From positions 19,066,101 through 19,130,100 of the forward strand of contig NC_092677.1 of the NCBI RefSeq assembly GCF_964355755.1: DNA of 64,000 nucleotides. Reading direction: 5' to 3'. The position numbers and the translations under genes were made by a program. Origin of the DNA: Antedon mediterranea (Eukaryota; Echinodermata; Crinoidea; Comatulida; Antedonidae). Every line of letters begins with the position of its first letter. Position 1 is the first letter of the stretch. Shown in pieces: positions 53,601 through 64,000 of this stretch. The notes below the pieces were generated by a model. It saw only the letters and a program-made list of their open reading frames with translations, did no database searches and was not told the DNA's origin.

Positions 53601-56600
53601 ATAAAATGTCGTATATTATGTTACCAATCTTAGTACAAATATTGCACACTCCTTGTGATTAGTTCATTATGAAAGACATTAATAAGATTGTTTTTATGGT
53701 TACTGTGTTTAAATTTACATATTGAGAATTTAGCAATAAAAATAATTTTATTTATACAGTATTTACAATTCATTCTTTGTGCGTAAAATCCAAACATAAC
53801 ATGTTCTAACTCTATATTTATCATTATATTTCGTCTCAGTTCATCCCATAAACAGGAGACTCTGGGACACAGATATAAATAATGTTCTATATTATCTATC
53901 AATTGTGCATTACAGAAGTTACAAAACTGATCTTCAATTATTCCCATTTTTTTCAGTAAAATGTTTGTTGGGTAACAATTATTCAGGATTTTCCAGTTTG
54001 TGTCGAAAACTCTAGGGTATTTGGAGTACTGTGTCTCTTTTTGAATTTAGCTTCTATTTTGAAAATTGTACATATATTAGCATGTTGAACCTTTTTGTAT
54101 ATATTGAATTCTAGACTTGCCCCAAGTCCGTATTTATTGTCTTTTTTTTTATTTATTTGTTTTTATTTCGACCGCGATTTTTGTCTGAGTATCCAAACTC
54201 AAGTAATACACGTATGAAACGCCATATGTGCAAAAATATTTATATTTTTACTAATATTAAGACAAAACTCCGTCTGGAGCCCAGACTAATTGAATTCTTG
54301 TATTATATTTTAATATTTAAGTTTTATAAAATCTGGAAATTTTATCACAATTTTTATATTTATAGTAGTTTTTTATAATTAATATTTTATGATAATATAT
54401 TTTTGTGCTGTTTGTATTGTATTGTAGAGGGCACCAATGACCAGCTTTGCTGGATTGGTTACCCTCATGAAACATGGTTCAATAAATACAAATAAATACA
54501 CATTTTAATATACAGGTTTTTTGATACAAGTAGCTTTAAAAAACCTATTTCTTTTCAAATTCACCCGTTTGTTTTTTGGCATTGCTGTTCTATTGTTAGT
54601 CAACTGAAACTATTGATCATGTAAATTATTCATAATATTCTGTAAGAATTACAAAATAGCCGACCTAAAGTACTTCCACTAAATAATAACTTAATCTAAC
54701 CCTCGAAATAATATCACGCTAAAAAGAATCAGCTCATGAGATTCGAACCACATACAGTACATCAACATGCAAAGTCAGGTCAATGCTTACATCACACCTG
54801 CAGTAGTGCGTCGATATAAGGATAGGAATAACTACGGTAATGCAAATAAAAAAAAAACTGTTTGAATATGTAATATCAGACTATCCCCAGCTTGGAGAGG
54901 GAGGGGATCTGTGGTTCAAATACTTGGTGTCTGAGCCCCCCTCCTTATTTCAAAATCAGGGATTCATCCCTGACCCCTCTTTTAAATAATCGTTTCCGCG
55001 CCACTGAAGTGCTATTACACATCATTCAGCGGATAGACAATGATGAATCACTGAAATGAGGTAATAATTATTATTAACAAATTAATAATACCGGTATATT
55101 TTCTTTTCTTTTCTTTTTCTAAATTAGGATGTTTAGAGATTGTTGATGAGCCTTCAACATCTCAACTCTATCAGAAAATAGTTCAACCCAGTTTATGTGC
55201 CATCGAGGTTCAAACTCATCCAAACAGACATGGAGTTGGGGTTCACTCCTCAGTTGTACCCCATTCTACCAGCTCTTCATACATCAACCATATCAAACGG
55301 CAACAAAGGTTGAAGTCAGAAATGTTGCGAACAAATCAAAGTAGATCTTTTCCAGATATTAACAACTCAAACCTATTAAGCAAGGCTGACTATAGTAATT
55401 CAGTAAGTCGTAAATCAATTTTTTTTCCTACCTGATAATTGTTTCTTTCTCAAACCAGCATAAATTAAAAATGTATAAAAAGTAAACAAACATTACAAAA
55501 GTATAAAAAAAAAAGATTTGTAGCACATACAGAAACAGAAAACAAAATATATAAATGTCAACTGTCATTGTTTAAGATTGTAATGTTTCGCTGGCTGGCT
55601 GTCTCTAGTCTACTGTGCTTTCGTTTCTCGGGTCAGTCTTATTCAAATCAGGTAACTATCTTGTTCGTTATACAGACCTAGAGTCTGGCTAGTCTAGTTA
55701 TTATAAAATTAAAGACAAGATGTTCAGATTTTAATCTTAATAATTGGACCATCCCACACCTTATAATTTATTCTACGAATAAGGGGGTGGAAAAATTTAG
55801 GCTAGGCTAGGTCAGGTTCGTACCGCTTAGGCCAATCACAATTATTTGACGAAAGGGAAATTTAAGTAGCGTCAGGTTCGGTAACTGTGATAATCGGTCG
55901 GCTTCATGTACATTAAATTATAAATAAGGAAAGTAACAGTGAGGTTAAATTGTCATGGGTCTTTATGATTTTTATTCATGTAACTTCAACTGTACCAACT
56001 ATTAATACACACACTAGATACAATATGATAATAAAATAGCAGTGAAAAATGGATGGCCCAGCACAACCGATCCATTAGGAAACATTAAATTCACCAAAGA
56101 AACAATAAAAATAACCAAAGTTGATAATATTATAACCCACTGAACACAAACTAATTGTTATTAACACATTTATATAGGTAAAAAAAATTTTTAAAAAGAC
56201 TTTTTGATGTAACAGTTTTAATTATCGTTCTTTCTTCATTAAATGGTGTTTTTTTTAATTGATATTCTATTTACAGTAATAATTAATAAATAATGATTTA
56301 TTATCAATTATTTTTGTCAATCAGTAGGCCTAGTAGTAGTAAACGTTTAGTGTAACGTAAAATATAGTCTGAAATTTCTTTAAAAAGAAGGGCCTACCAA
56401 GTATTAAATACCGCAAATACTTTTTTTAAGGATGGGGATTATGATTGGATTCAGGTTTCCTTCTGTATTTGATATAGCTGCTATATATAAATTTATCCCT
56501 TCCTACAGTATTTGCAACCCGGCAGCAATATTGATTATTGAATCTTGGCTATATATCTATAATCAGCCCATCAAACATTTTGTGTCTTTTCACAATAATA

Positions 56601-59600
56601 AACTCTCTGGGCGCCAGTCTATCAATAGAAATCAGTTGAACGTTTTCATTAATTTCAAAACACTTTGGATACAAATTGCAACAAATATCTTTTTAAAAAT
56701 GAAATCATATTCTATACAAAATCTTTTGTGTTGACCACCAATAGTGGAACTCTTTAGCTAGCAATGCAATTGTTCAAAGATCAATCATAGACAAACAAAA
56801 CATTTTGTTATGGATCAATAGACTCCAGCAATTGATTAACATGTTCAAGCACTGTGACTGTGCGTCTCTAAGTTGATATGAATAGCGTTACTATTTACAA
56901 AGTTAACAATCAATACCTAACTGCTGGGCTTCCTTTTTGTTGTCATCATATCAAGTCTGTGCTGCTATTGTGTTGAAGATTGTTGTTAATTGAAAATTTT
57001 CTGTCAAGTTTACGTTCTGCCAAGTTTTTAACCTGTCAATACATAGATCTATATTATGATTTGTAAGAAGATTTTAATTTGAGCTAAATCGTTTTGAAAT
57101 TGTTATAGTAGAATTAGGACTCATGAATTTAGTACGGTTGGATTTGGTGTATCTTTGCCCATGAAGTATATCAAGACAAAATTGAAGCTGAATTGAACAA
57201 GAGGACAAAAAGAAAGATACATTGGCTAGTGCGCATCAGTCTGTACCTGACACTGAGTCTACTATACTAAACAAGCCACTGTCGTCGTCAGTCACCTAAT
57301 TGTATTGTGCATTGACAATTCACATATTTTACAGAACCTCATAGCTGCCGAATCACACAAGAAAACTTGATAATAATCTGATTTTGTTTGAAGAAAAGCC
57401 AATATATGTCATATCTACCCTTTGATATTTTGGGTATACATATTACATTAAAGAAATATGCAAGTTTGAGAAGAAACCTGAGTAGTCATATTGTTGAATG
57501 AGTCTTGCATAATTGAGTTTTAATTTTTTTTGTTTAATACCAAATCATTAAATTTCTATAGAATTAGTTCTCTAAATCAATATGAGCTCCTTTTACGACC
57601 AAGCCCAGTTTCCACCTCTGGTTAGGTCGAGGACAGGTTTTTGTAAACCACGCCCTCTTTCAGCCACTGGAATTTACCTAGAGTTACAAGAGAGACATCG
57701 TTTGCGTAAAATGGGAATTATGTTTGAAGAGAAAATTCATTGCAGAGCTGAGGTATAAATCTCATTGATACCGTAATTTTGATAGTATAAAAAGGAAATA
57801 CAGTAATACAACACATCATTTTATTTTTTATATTAATTTTGTATTCTAAATTATAGTCTGTAAATGTTTATGCAATTTATCTGATACTTCAAGCAATGTT
57901 GGAAGCTAGAGTTTTTGGCCACTTATGCCCAATAGTTTCCAGTTTTGCATAGCACAAAGCTCTCAATAGAAACATGAAATAAAACTAATACTGAGAGTGA
58001 AAGGCACCTGCCACAAAATTAACCAATGATATCGGGAAGGACACACTGAGGTGTGTTATATAAAATGAAATATCTTATAAAAGAGGTCCTCATTTTCCCT
58101 ACTAGCACAGGTTTATTGTTATGAAATATTTTTTAATTTTAATTTATTCATTTTATTTTTAATAGTATCAACATGTTCACAGTGACATAAACGTTCAGCG
58201 TTCAACAACTCCACAATCTTTCAGGTTGGCATTTTGTTATTTTAATAAATTATGATTTTTTATTTTTAATAATTACCGTAAGCAGTGCTAAATACAGTGT
58301 GTAACTATTACTACTTTTGTGTAAATGGTTTTTTTTACTACAAAGCTCGACCACAAAAATCAAACAGATTCCATTGCCAGTAGTACATGGTGCAGTTCAT
58401 AAAAGGATGGTATTACCCCGCAACACAAGGTCGTTTACCCTTGCAGGGGAGCGGTATTTGAGTTCTGCAATCTTAAGACCGCAACAAAGAAGCCTATCTG
58501 CTGGACAATTACCTAGAAGTGAACAGGAGAAACGCTTTACAAAAGAACAAATGGAACTTGACAGAACACGTAGTCTCAAGCGTATGTCAGAGGTAAGTTG
58601 TGACTCTCCGTCTTCAACCTGGAATGTGCTCTGTAAAAATTTAAAAATGAAAATTTATTAATTTATTCTAACAAAACACAACATCTATTGATCTGTTTCT
58701 AGACAATGTCTCATCGCGTTGATCGTATGTACTACATGCGTGGGGCTGTGTTGAAACCAGCACAGCGCTATTATGTTGACAATGAAGAACTTGTCCGGTT
58801 AAAAGAGATTGCCAAAGCTAGGTCATCCAGGCAAAGGTAAGGTAACAACTTGCCTTTTAAGGCTTTTTACTATTATTAACTAGAAAATTTGGCCTGTTAT
58901 AAATGTAGATTGATAGATTCCTTGTTTTGATAAACAAATAGACACACAGTAATTCAACCTTACCCTTCCAAGTTTAAAAGTTATACTAATCTATGTACTG
59001 TATATGAATACGTAGCAAGGCATGCGCATGTCATTATTATCTGTCTCGCATGCACAGCATGATAATACCAGTATTGTGTTGCTCTCTGTGTTTATGGATG
59101 ATAAAGATTATGGCTGTATTGGTGGAGATCATGATGATTAAAACCATTAATTGTTATAATATGACAATCATATATTGGTGATAAGAAATTAATAGCAATT
59201 TTATTTTTTCCCCGCTGCACTTGCATTACACTTTTCTTACTTGCATGTAAACCATCACTAGTAAATCAGGAAGCCGTTTTGGCTACCAATCTAGCACACC
59301 TGCACCAACATATTCACAGGTATGTGTCCATGAATGCATTATTTTATTTAGTTACCTTGTATGTAAACCATTGCTACAATCTTGCAGGCATGTCTGTTTA
59401 GCCATGAAATTCTCAACAGAAACCTGTCCATACAGTAGGTTCAACTGGCTTGGATCAATAGACTCATTTTAAACACTGTTCACACCTTTTTAGATATTGA
59501 CTAGAGTATGTCATTTTAACATTTTTAATTGGTTTTAATAGTAAAGCAGTAAAGTTAAAATGCACAGATCATTGAAATTGACAAGTCAATTTAAACTATC

Positions 59601-62600
59601 CATAGGAAAGATGCAAAGATAGATTAGGTTGAGTTGAGAACCTTTTTAGGCCGTGTGGCCCTCTACAATATTTCAAATCTGTGACTGCTGGTATAGTTTA
59701 TAGAAACAACTAAACCTGCTGACAACATCTACAAAAAGCTTTGAATCCCCATGTACTGTATCATAGAATTAAGTTAATGCAGTTGAACTGCAGCATTAGG
59801 TTTGTAAAAACAGATTTCTGATTTATTTATGTGGTTCTTCTATCTTCTACTTCCTGATCCTTATTTTACAGTTTGATGAACAGCCCATTTTTTTACTTTT
59901 TAAATTACCACACTCTTAAATTATAGAATACGTTGCTTTTTATGTTGCTTAATTTATATTTATGAAAGAATCTGGAGTACCTAAACACACTGAAGATATT
60001 ATTTATATATTATTACTGATTCTTGATATTTTTATGCAGAAAAATGTAGCAAATGAAGTTGCTGAAGATCTAAAGTCAACTAAAAACCACCCTCAGTCTG
60101 CATCCTCTAACAAAAGCAGTAATAGCTGTAAAAGTGATGACCATAGAGGGAACTATTCACAAGCAACTGATGGAGAAAGTTGTCATGGTAAAAATCTTTT
60201 AGTTTAATTTAGTTAAATTTTAGAACACTTTTGTTTATCTGTGACTGGAGTGCTGGAACTTCCTTTGGATCAGTTATCAATAATAAACTACCGTATATTT
60301 CCGTGTATAAGTCGCACTTTTGACACGCAAATTTGACCTCTAAATTAAGGGTGCGTCTTATACACCGAACATAAATGCCTCACCACACAGATTGTACATA
60401 GGCCTAGGCTATCGTCACCTCGTTTTCTAGGCCTGAGTAGGCTAGGCCTAGCTACAGTAACTAACTAACGTAACGGCAACCTGCTTCTGCCTAGGCCTAG
60501 TTTTCAAGTCATTTTAGCATGATGTTATACTAAATATGATGAAAAGATTTGTTCATTATGGCGCTCCGATAAAATATCATTTGTAAACGTTTACGTCGTA
60601 CGATTGGAATAGTATTTATTTATACAGTAGTTATACGCACGATCGCCGTACCCCAAGCGCAAGCCCTTCTTTTGGTGGCACATGGTGTACGGTATTCGAC
60701 TAGTATATTCTCCAGGTGATTATAGCATGGACCTAGCGTACACACTTCTCGGATACATAGATACTAATCGAATACGATTGTCCGTGAAAACGTGCGCCCT
60801 CTCGAAATGATCGAGCGAGGCTAGCCCACACACGTGCGTGTTACACACACAGTCATGAAACACGAAACTCATGAATAACAAGTTAGAAAGAACTTGTTGA
60901 GGCTGGGCGCGGCCGAGCCTAGGTAAGAAAAAACCTAACTAAAGGACGCCGTTGTAGATATAACAAAATATATTATTACAATAATATTGATTACAATTTA
61001 AAAAAACATTGTTTTGATGAAATATAAGGTGCGTCTTATACATCGACGATATAAAAAATACCGATATTTTACTCTCAGTTGGGGGTGCGTCTTATACACA
61101 GGTGCGACTTATACACCGAAATATACGGTAATATCAAATCAAATTTCTTTTTGACAGCAACAATTTCAGAAGCTTCCATAAATGTTAATCAAACATTAGT
61201 CATAGAACAAGATAGCAAAAGACAATCAGTCGGCTTCAAAGAAAAGGATAGTTGTGAACCAAGTTGTGAACCATGGGCTGAAGTGGCACAAAAGGTATGT
61301 TACCATCTAAGGCATTTTACAACCAACAATTTATGAGTTCATTAGTTGTTTAGAAAAATGTATTTTGCTGTACTGATTATTACAATTTGAATTTCATGAC
61401 TACCCACAGTATAAACCATTCAAGATCTCTTGTAGTTTGGTATTTTGGAACTCAACAGATTTTTTTTCTTTAGATCGTTTGTATTATTTTGATTAATTGA
61501 TGGGAACAACTCTATAAGACGTGGCACCGTTGAAAAAAACATAATTAGCCTAAATCAATTTCAGTTGCCTGGCTAAGTTTGTTAATGGTGGTTCTGCCTT
61601 TCTAGGCTAGGCGCTTTAGCCCAGCTAGACCTAGGATTGTTTGGTTGTTGATATAATTAACACTACAGTAGGTGTCTTTATAAAAACAAAATATATATAT
61701 AATTGTTTTGCATTGTAAATATGTTACAAAAAACCAAATACATTTTTTTTTTCAATGTGTATCAATTGTGGGCCTACCTTTTATTCAATCTGATTTAAAT
61801 GACATTCTATTTAGTTGTTAACAAATAAGGAATGGTTATGAGGTGGATGATAAAAGGTTACATTTCAACGAGGCGGATATATTTTAAAAGTACTATTTAA
61901 CTGCACGCCATGTGACCCACAATCGTCAAATCTAATGAAAGGAATCTATTTAGATGTTATATAAAACTAACAATGAATGTTTATATTTGTTGAATGTTGT
62001 GAATTATGAAAGTTTATATTTGATTTTAAATATAACTTTTCATCATTCACCGAATGACATTATTTGTATCATTCCACGAATATAAACATTAATTATTTTT
62101 ATATTATTCCATGTTGTGCCTAGCTTACCTGGATAAACCGACATTGGCTTATTATTTTCTGAGAAGAGCAGTACAACAATTGAGTCAGTTATTGGTACAA
62201 CCCAGTGTCAATAGATTTGAAATTGCAAGCACTATAATAAGGTGTTATCGGGAAACTCCTGTGATTATCTGGAGACTTTGGAATGGGGGTGTTTGTAAGG
62301 GTGTTAGTACCTACCAATACAACCTATTTATGTAGAATCTCAGAACCAGGGACCTAAACTTTCTAAGGCTGGATATTCTCCAAATTCACATTTACAAGGT
62401 TTTAGTGAAATTAGCCTAATCACACACAGCATTAGACACAAAAATAAAATAAAAACATATTTTCAAGAGAAATTTTATGTAGGGGAATTTTACAGTAGGT
62501 GTATGTATGCACTCTCAGAGTGTCAATCTAGTTTTATTATGTGATTCTTATTTGTTTTCCAGATGGAAAATATAGATAATGTTGGAAGAGTAAACTCAAG

Positions 62601-62937
62601 CAAAAAAATAAGGTATTTTTAAAGTTATATTATTTCTTTAAAATGTATTTATATTAGGTCACATCATCAGTATTTTACAATTTAAGAGACAGAATAAACA
62701 TGATTTCATTTTTTTTTCTCCTTCGCTTCATGCTTAACAAGACATAAAAATATTGATGTTCCTAATTTAGCGTAATTAGAATGTTTAAATATTTAATTTA
62801 CCTGAAGAAAAAAGTGCTATTTTATAGACTGATAATATACAAATAGCATTATTATGCATAACAAAACATTTTCTTGCAGCAACTCATATCCAATATCTAT
62901 AGTTGCAAAAAACTATAAAGCAAGCAGTGATGAGTAA
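47587..62937 (+). CDS. Uncharacterised basic, low-complexity protein (10 exons, about 401 aa)
   Basis: Exons 47587-47626, 55128-55402, 58166-58224, 58346-58592, 58703-58836, 59262-59319, 60040-60187, 61158-61294, 62563-62612 and 62880-62937 join with matching phases throughout and AG/GT at each boundary. The protein starts MIEQSRTTVRRKVGCLEIVD. It is rich in Ser, Arg, Lys and Gln, and has a conserved-looking core (RVDRMYYMRGAVLKPAQRYY, then VDNEELVRLKEIAKARSS). The C-terminal third is Ser/Asn-rich and probably disordered. No signal peptide, membrane segment or known domain is seen, and I do not recognise the family. The exon at 57562-57752 cannot be included in this frame and looks like an alternative first exon (353-aa form). 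The stop may be bypassed by splicing (see findings). Confidence 0.8.
47641..47871. repeat. AGGCCTAG-rich tract, interrupted by the 1.9-kb transposon and resuming to 49880
   Basis: GGCCTAG, CTAGGCC and TAGGCTAG words make up most of 47641-47860 and of 49772-49880. The two halves were one tract before the transposon inserted. Confidence 0.85.
47872..49763. mobile_element. 1892-bp transposon with 8-bp target duplication and iterated TIR boxes
   Basis: TTCTAATC is present at 47864-47871 and 49764-49771. Termini GGTTTACGATGAAATCGGTC and (complement) GGTGTCAGATGGAATCGGTC extend as inverted repeats of about 130 bp. They contain repeated TGAAATCGGTCGCG boxes plus AAAATCAACTTCCGGTATTT and AGCTATACGTTTGATGATAT. 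The AT-rich interior has only short frames. An 8-bp duplication with GG ends would allow Merlin, hAT or P-type superfamilies (inference). Confidence 0.9.
50039..50291 (-). mobile_element. LTR of a retroelement (253 bp, minus strand)
   Basis: On the minus strand it starts TGTAGTGAAATACCC right after a purine tract GGGGGAAG and ends TATAGCTACA, giving TGTAG/CTACA terminal inverted repeats. This is the expected look of a 3' LTR. Confidence 0.65.
50292..51672 (-). pseudogene. Internal remnant of the LTR element
   Basis: GC-rich against its surroundings. Near 50.46-50.55 kb the minus strand reads KNLGPGRRVLDLTRKNGQDL before a stop, like the tail of a retroelement integrase. Other pieces (open frames 51367-50942 and 51672-51409) have no domain I recognise. 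No 5' LTR was found, so the element is truncated. Confidence 0.45.
52456..52647 (-). pseudogene. LINE C-terminal fragment
   Basis: TMLRKRRLCWSGHV and FYGEL resemble the RRLRWxGHV...YGEL tail of many non-LTR retroelement proteins. The rest is missing. Confidence 0.6.
52660..52875 (+). pseudogene. LINE C-terminal fragment (plus strand)
   Basis: FAVPHPKTYKHSVDYRALSL and HNNLPSFIQSTVGNFKKN followed by a stop match the usual end of CR1/Jockey-type proteins (SxxxxGxxLWNxLP...FKxxLK). A long AT-rich stretch follows. Confidence 0.6.
53630..54110 (-). pseudogene. 5'-truncated LINE with zinc-knuckle C-terminus
   Basis: The minus strand reads YSKYPRVFDTNWKILNNCYP across a frame junction, then CNFCNAQLIDNIEHYLYLCP, the RT-associated zinc-binding motif, then LWDELRRNI. 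Only the C-terminal part is present. Confidence 0.75.
54170..54510 (+). mobile_element. 3' end of a LINE or SINE with AAATAAATAC tail
   Basis: GAGGGCACCAATGACC, GCTGGATTGGTTACCCTC (a short inverted pair) and CATGGTTCAATAAATAC run into a (AAATAAATAC)n tail, typical of CR1-group 3' ends. Confidence 0.6.
55128..55402 (+). CDS. Unknown gene, exon 2
   Basis: The acceptor TTCTTTTTCTAAATTAG ends at 55127, donor GTAAGT at 55403. Only one frame is open throughout (CLEIVDEPSTSQLYQKIVQP onward, ending LSKADYSNS). Confidence 0.85.
55403..57561. other. Intron of the unknown gene, no exon found
   Basis: Contains a 100-codon open frame at 56432-56734 without splice signals or domain content. Nothing else supported. 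Confidence 0.4.
57562..57752 (+). CDS. Unknown gene, alternative first coding exon
   Basis: Acceptor TTTCTATAG before 57562, stop TAA in frame at 57573, ATG at 57582, then 57 codons (MSSFYDQAQFPPLVRSRTGF onward) to donor GTATAA at 57753, phase 0. The next exon at 58166 also starts in phase 0. An upstream stop in the exon forbids reading through from exon 2. Confidence 0.7.
58166..58224 (+). CDS. Unknown gene, exon 3
   Basis: Acceptor TTTTTAATAG, donor GTTGGC (weak). YQHVHSDINVQRSTTPQSF plus two bases of a Ser codon. Confidence 0.8.
58346..58592 (+). CDS. Unknown gene, exon 4
   Basis: Acceptor TACTACAAAG, donor GTAAGT. STTKIKQIPLPVVHGAVHKR onward to LDRTRSLKRMSE, 82 codons, highly basic. Confidence 0.88.
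58703..58836 (+). CDS. Unknown gene, exon 5
   Basis: Acceptor CTGTTTCTAG, donor GTAAGG. TMSHRVDRMYYMRGAVLKPA onward. The most conserved-looking part of the protein. Confidence 0.88.
59262..59319 (+). CDS. Unknown gene, exon 6
   Basis: Acceptor ACCATCACTAG, donor GTATGT. KSGSRFGYQSSTPAPTYSQ, phase 0 end. Confidence 0.8.
60040..60187 (+). CDS. Unknown gene, exon 7
   Basis: Acceptor TTTTTATGCAG, donor GTAAAA. KNVANEVAEDLKSTKNHPQS onward, Ser/Asn-rich. Confidence 0.83.
60291..61128. mobile_element. 838-bp non-autonomous DNA transposon, TA target site
   Basis: Left CCGTATATTTCCGTGTATAA, right TTATACACCGAAATATACGG, TA at 60289-60290 and 61129-61130. The subterminal box GTGCGTCTTATACAC occurs at both ends in opposite orientation. 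Same architecture as 8090-8754 (CCGTA ends, iterated TATAAG boxes), different sequence. It lies in the intron before exon 8. Confidence 0.87.
61158..61294 (+). CDS. Unknown gene, exon 8
   Basis: Acceptor TTTTTGACAG 30 bp after the transposon at 60291-61128 ends, donor GTATGT. TISEASINVNQTLVIEQDSK onward. Confidence 0.83.
62563..62612 (+). CDS. Unknown gene, exon 9
   Basis: Acceptor TTGTTTTCCAG, donor GTATTT. MENIDNVGRVNSSKKI plus two bases. Confidence 0.75.
62880..62937 (+). CDS. Unknown gene, exon 10 (terminal, or internal with donor at 62934)
   Basis: Acceptor TTTTCTTGCAG. NSYPISIVAKNYKASSDE then TAA at 62935-62937. The stop overlaps a consensus donor GTAAGT at 62934. Confidence 0.65.
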
Positions 62938-64000
62938 GTTGATGATGTGATGTGCTGGTCTAATTTGTAACCTTACTCTATCTCATAAACATCCTATAAC
63001 ACAAGAACCTCCATTTCATCAATTTTACATTGAAAATATTGAAATGAAAAGATTTTCAGAGCGTCCTCATAAAACTAGAAATGAATAATATGTATACGTA
63101 ATATTTTGCATAAATAAAAAATAAAACTATTTCTCAATACTCTTCTTCTCAATAAATCAATATTCTTATTTTGAAGAAGAAAGAAAATGTAAAATGGGAT
63201 TATCTTCGTATTTACAGATCTTTTTTTGGAGAACTACAGCATATCGGTTGTCTCTAGAGATTAAAAAATGTTTTACATTTCTAACATATTGAGGGCTCAC
63301 TACTCCATTACATTTCAGATACATATTGTGGACAAAGAGGAGCTTCTTGTGTTATAGGTTCTGTGATTGTAGTGCTAGTAATATTTTGTCTTTATACTTA
63401 GATATTGTACATATCTACCCTTGAGTGTGAACCTGTAGCCAAAGTGGACTATTTTCATGCAAAATAAGTCATATGGCTCAAATTAAGCAATTCTCTGCAT
63501 GCTCTTTACTTCTCTCTACCTACCTATCTGAATTTTATTTTCAATATAATCGAATTTCAACTTTAAAAATAATTTCACAATTTTTTAGATTTGTATTATA
63601 TTTTACTGTATATATGTTAATTGTTTATACATATTTCTGTCTTTTTACTTATACTGTCACTGCACGTAGATCTGCTTTTCCTTTTTTGAAAAGAAAAATG
63701 GTGATAACCATTACCCATTTACACTGCCTGAAATAAACCTTTTTTAAAGGTTTGTTTCACTTAAAAGTGGCAACTTTTGTTGCTGTTGGTTTTGAAGAAA
63801 TAAAATAAAATAAATAAAATAAAACCTTGTTGTGTGGCCAAAAGAATCACACACGATTCAGGAACCTGTGAATGACATTAATTATTTTCATTATTTAAAT
63901 GTTGTGATAGATGAGACAAAAGATAAGCAATATTTTAAAAAAGGAATTATAATCTTCTTCATTTGATTGGGGGATTGTGGGTAAAATTATATTCAATAAC
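62938..64000. other. Downstream sequence, 3' UTR or intron of the unknown gene
   Basis: No further exon is recognised. AATAAA-rich sequence near 63.80 kb could end the transcript. The 87-codon frame at 63473-63736 is hydrophobic AT-rich noise. Confidence 0.4.

Noticed and set aside
54720-54830. Possible tRNA-derived SINE (complement GGTTCGAATCTC)
   Set aside because: Only a box-B-like word is visible; too little to support a call.

Overview
The window is eukaryotic, AT-rich and intron-rich, with animal-type splice sites (GTAAGT donors, pyrimidine-CAG acceptors). It carries Penelope-like, CR1/Jockey-like and LTR retroelements, tRNA-derived SINEs and many short inverted-repeat DNA transposons. 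The protein families found (Gs alpha, CENP-N, B-box-less RING-NHL proteins) and the repeat spectrum suggest a marine invertebrate, probably a deuterostome such as an echinoderm. The phylum is inference; nothing in the sequence fixes it.

Layout. 1-2688: no exon; interspersed repeats, probably an upstream intron of the next gene. 2689-16081 (+): the last seven coding exons of a heterotrimeric G protein alpha-s gene, with introns full of MITEs, a SINE and a decayed LINE. 16082-21800: 3' UTR and non-coding sequence with a GT-rich minisatellite. 21964-23841 (-): a RING-NHL gene in one coding exon, with strong cruciform-forming palindromes about 0.5 kb upstream. 24.6-31.5 kb: a transposon nest with insertions inside insertions. 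31829-47266 (-): centromere protein N (CENP-N), recovered as seven coding exons with one short exon not found. Its introns hold a Penelope-like element (35.7-37.9 kb) and a second RING-NHL gene on the opposite strand (39387-41108, +), plus several minisatellites. 47587-62937 (+): a multi-exon gene of unknown function, head-to-head with CENP-N across about 320 bp. Its first intron holds a 1.9-kb transposon, an LTR-element remnant and LINE pieces. 62938-64000: no gene seen.

How the genes relate. CENP-N and the unknown gene probably share a divergent promoter. The two RING-NHL genes are paralogues: same zinc-ligand spacing, same C-terminal ending, and a splice acceptor exactly 2 nt before the ATG in both. 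They therefore descend from an intron-containing ancestor, not from two separate retrocopies.

The main candidates for something undescribed are these: a non-autonomous transposon family (ends GGGTGTCAC...GTGACACCC) with 10-11 bp target duplications in three independent copies; a 1.9-kb element with an 8-bp duplication and iterated TGAAATCGGTCGCG boxes; a Penelope element closed by two equal 168-bp inverted repeats; hammerhead-ribozyme-like cores; and the palindromes upstream of the first RING-NHL gene.
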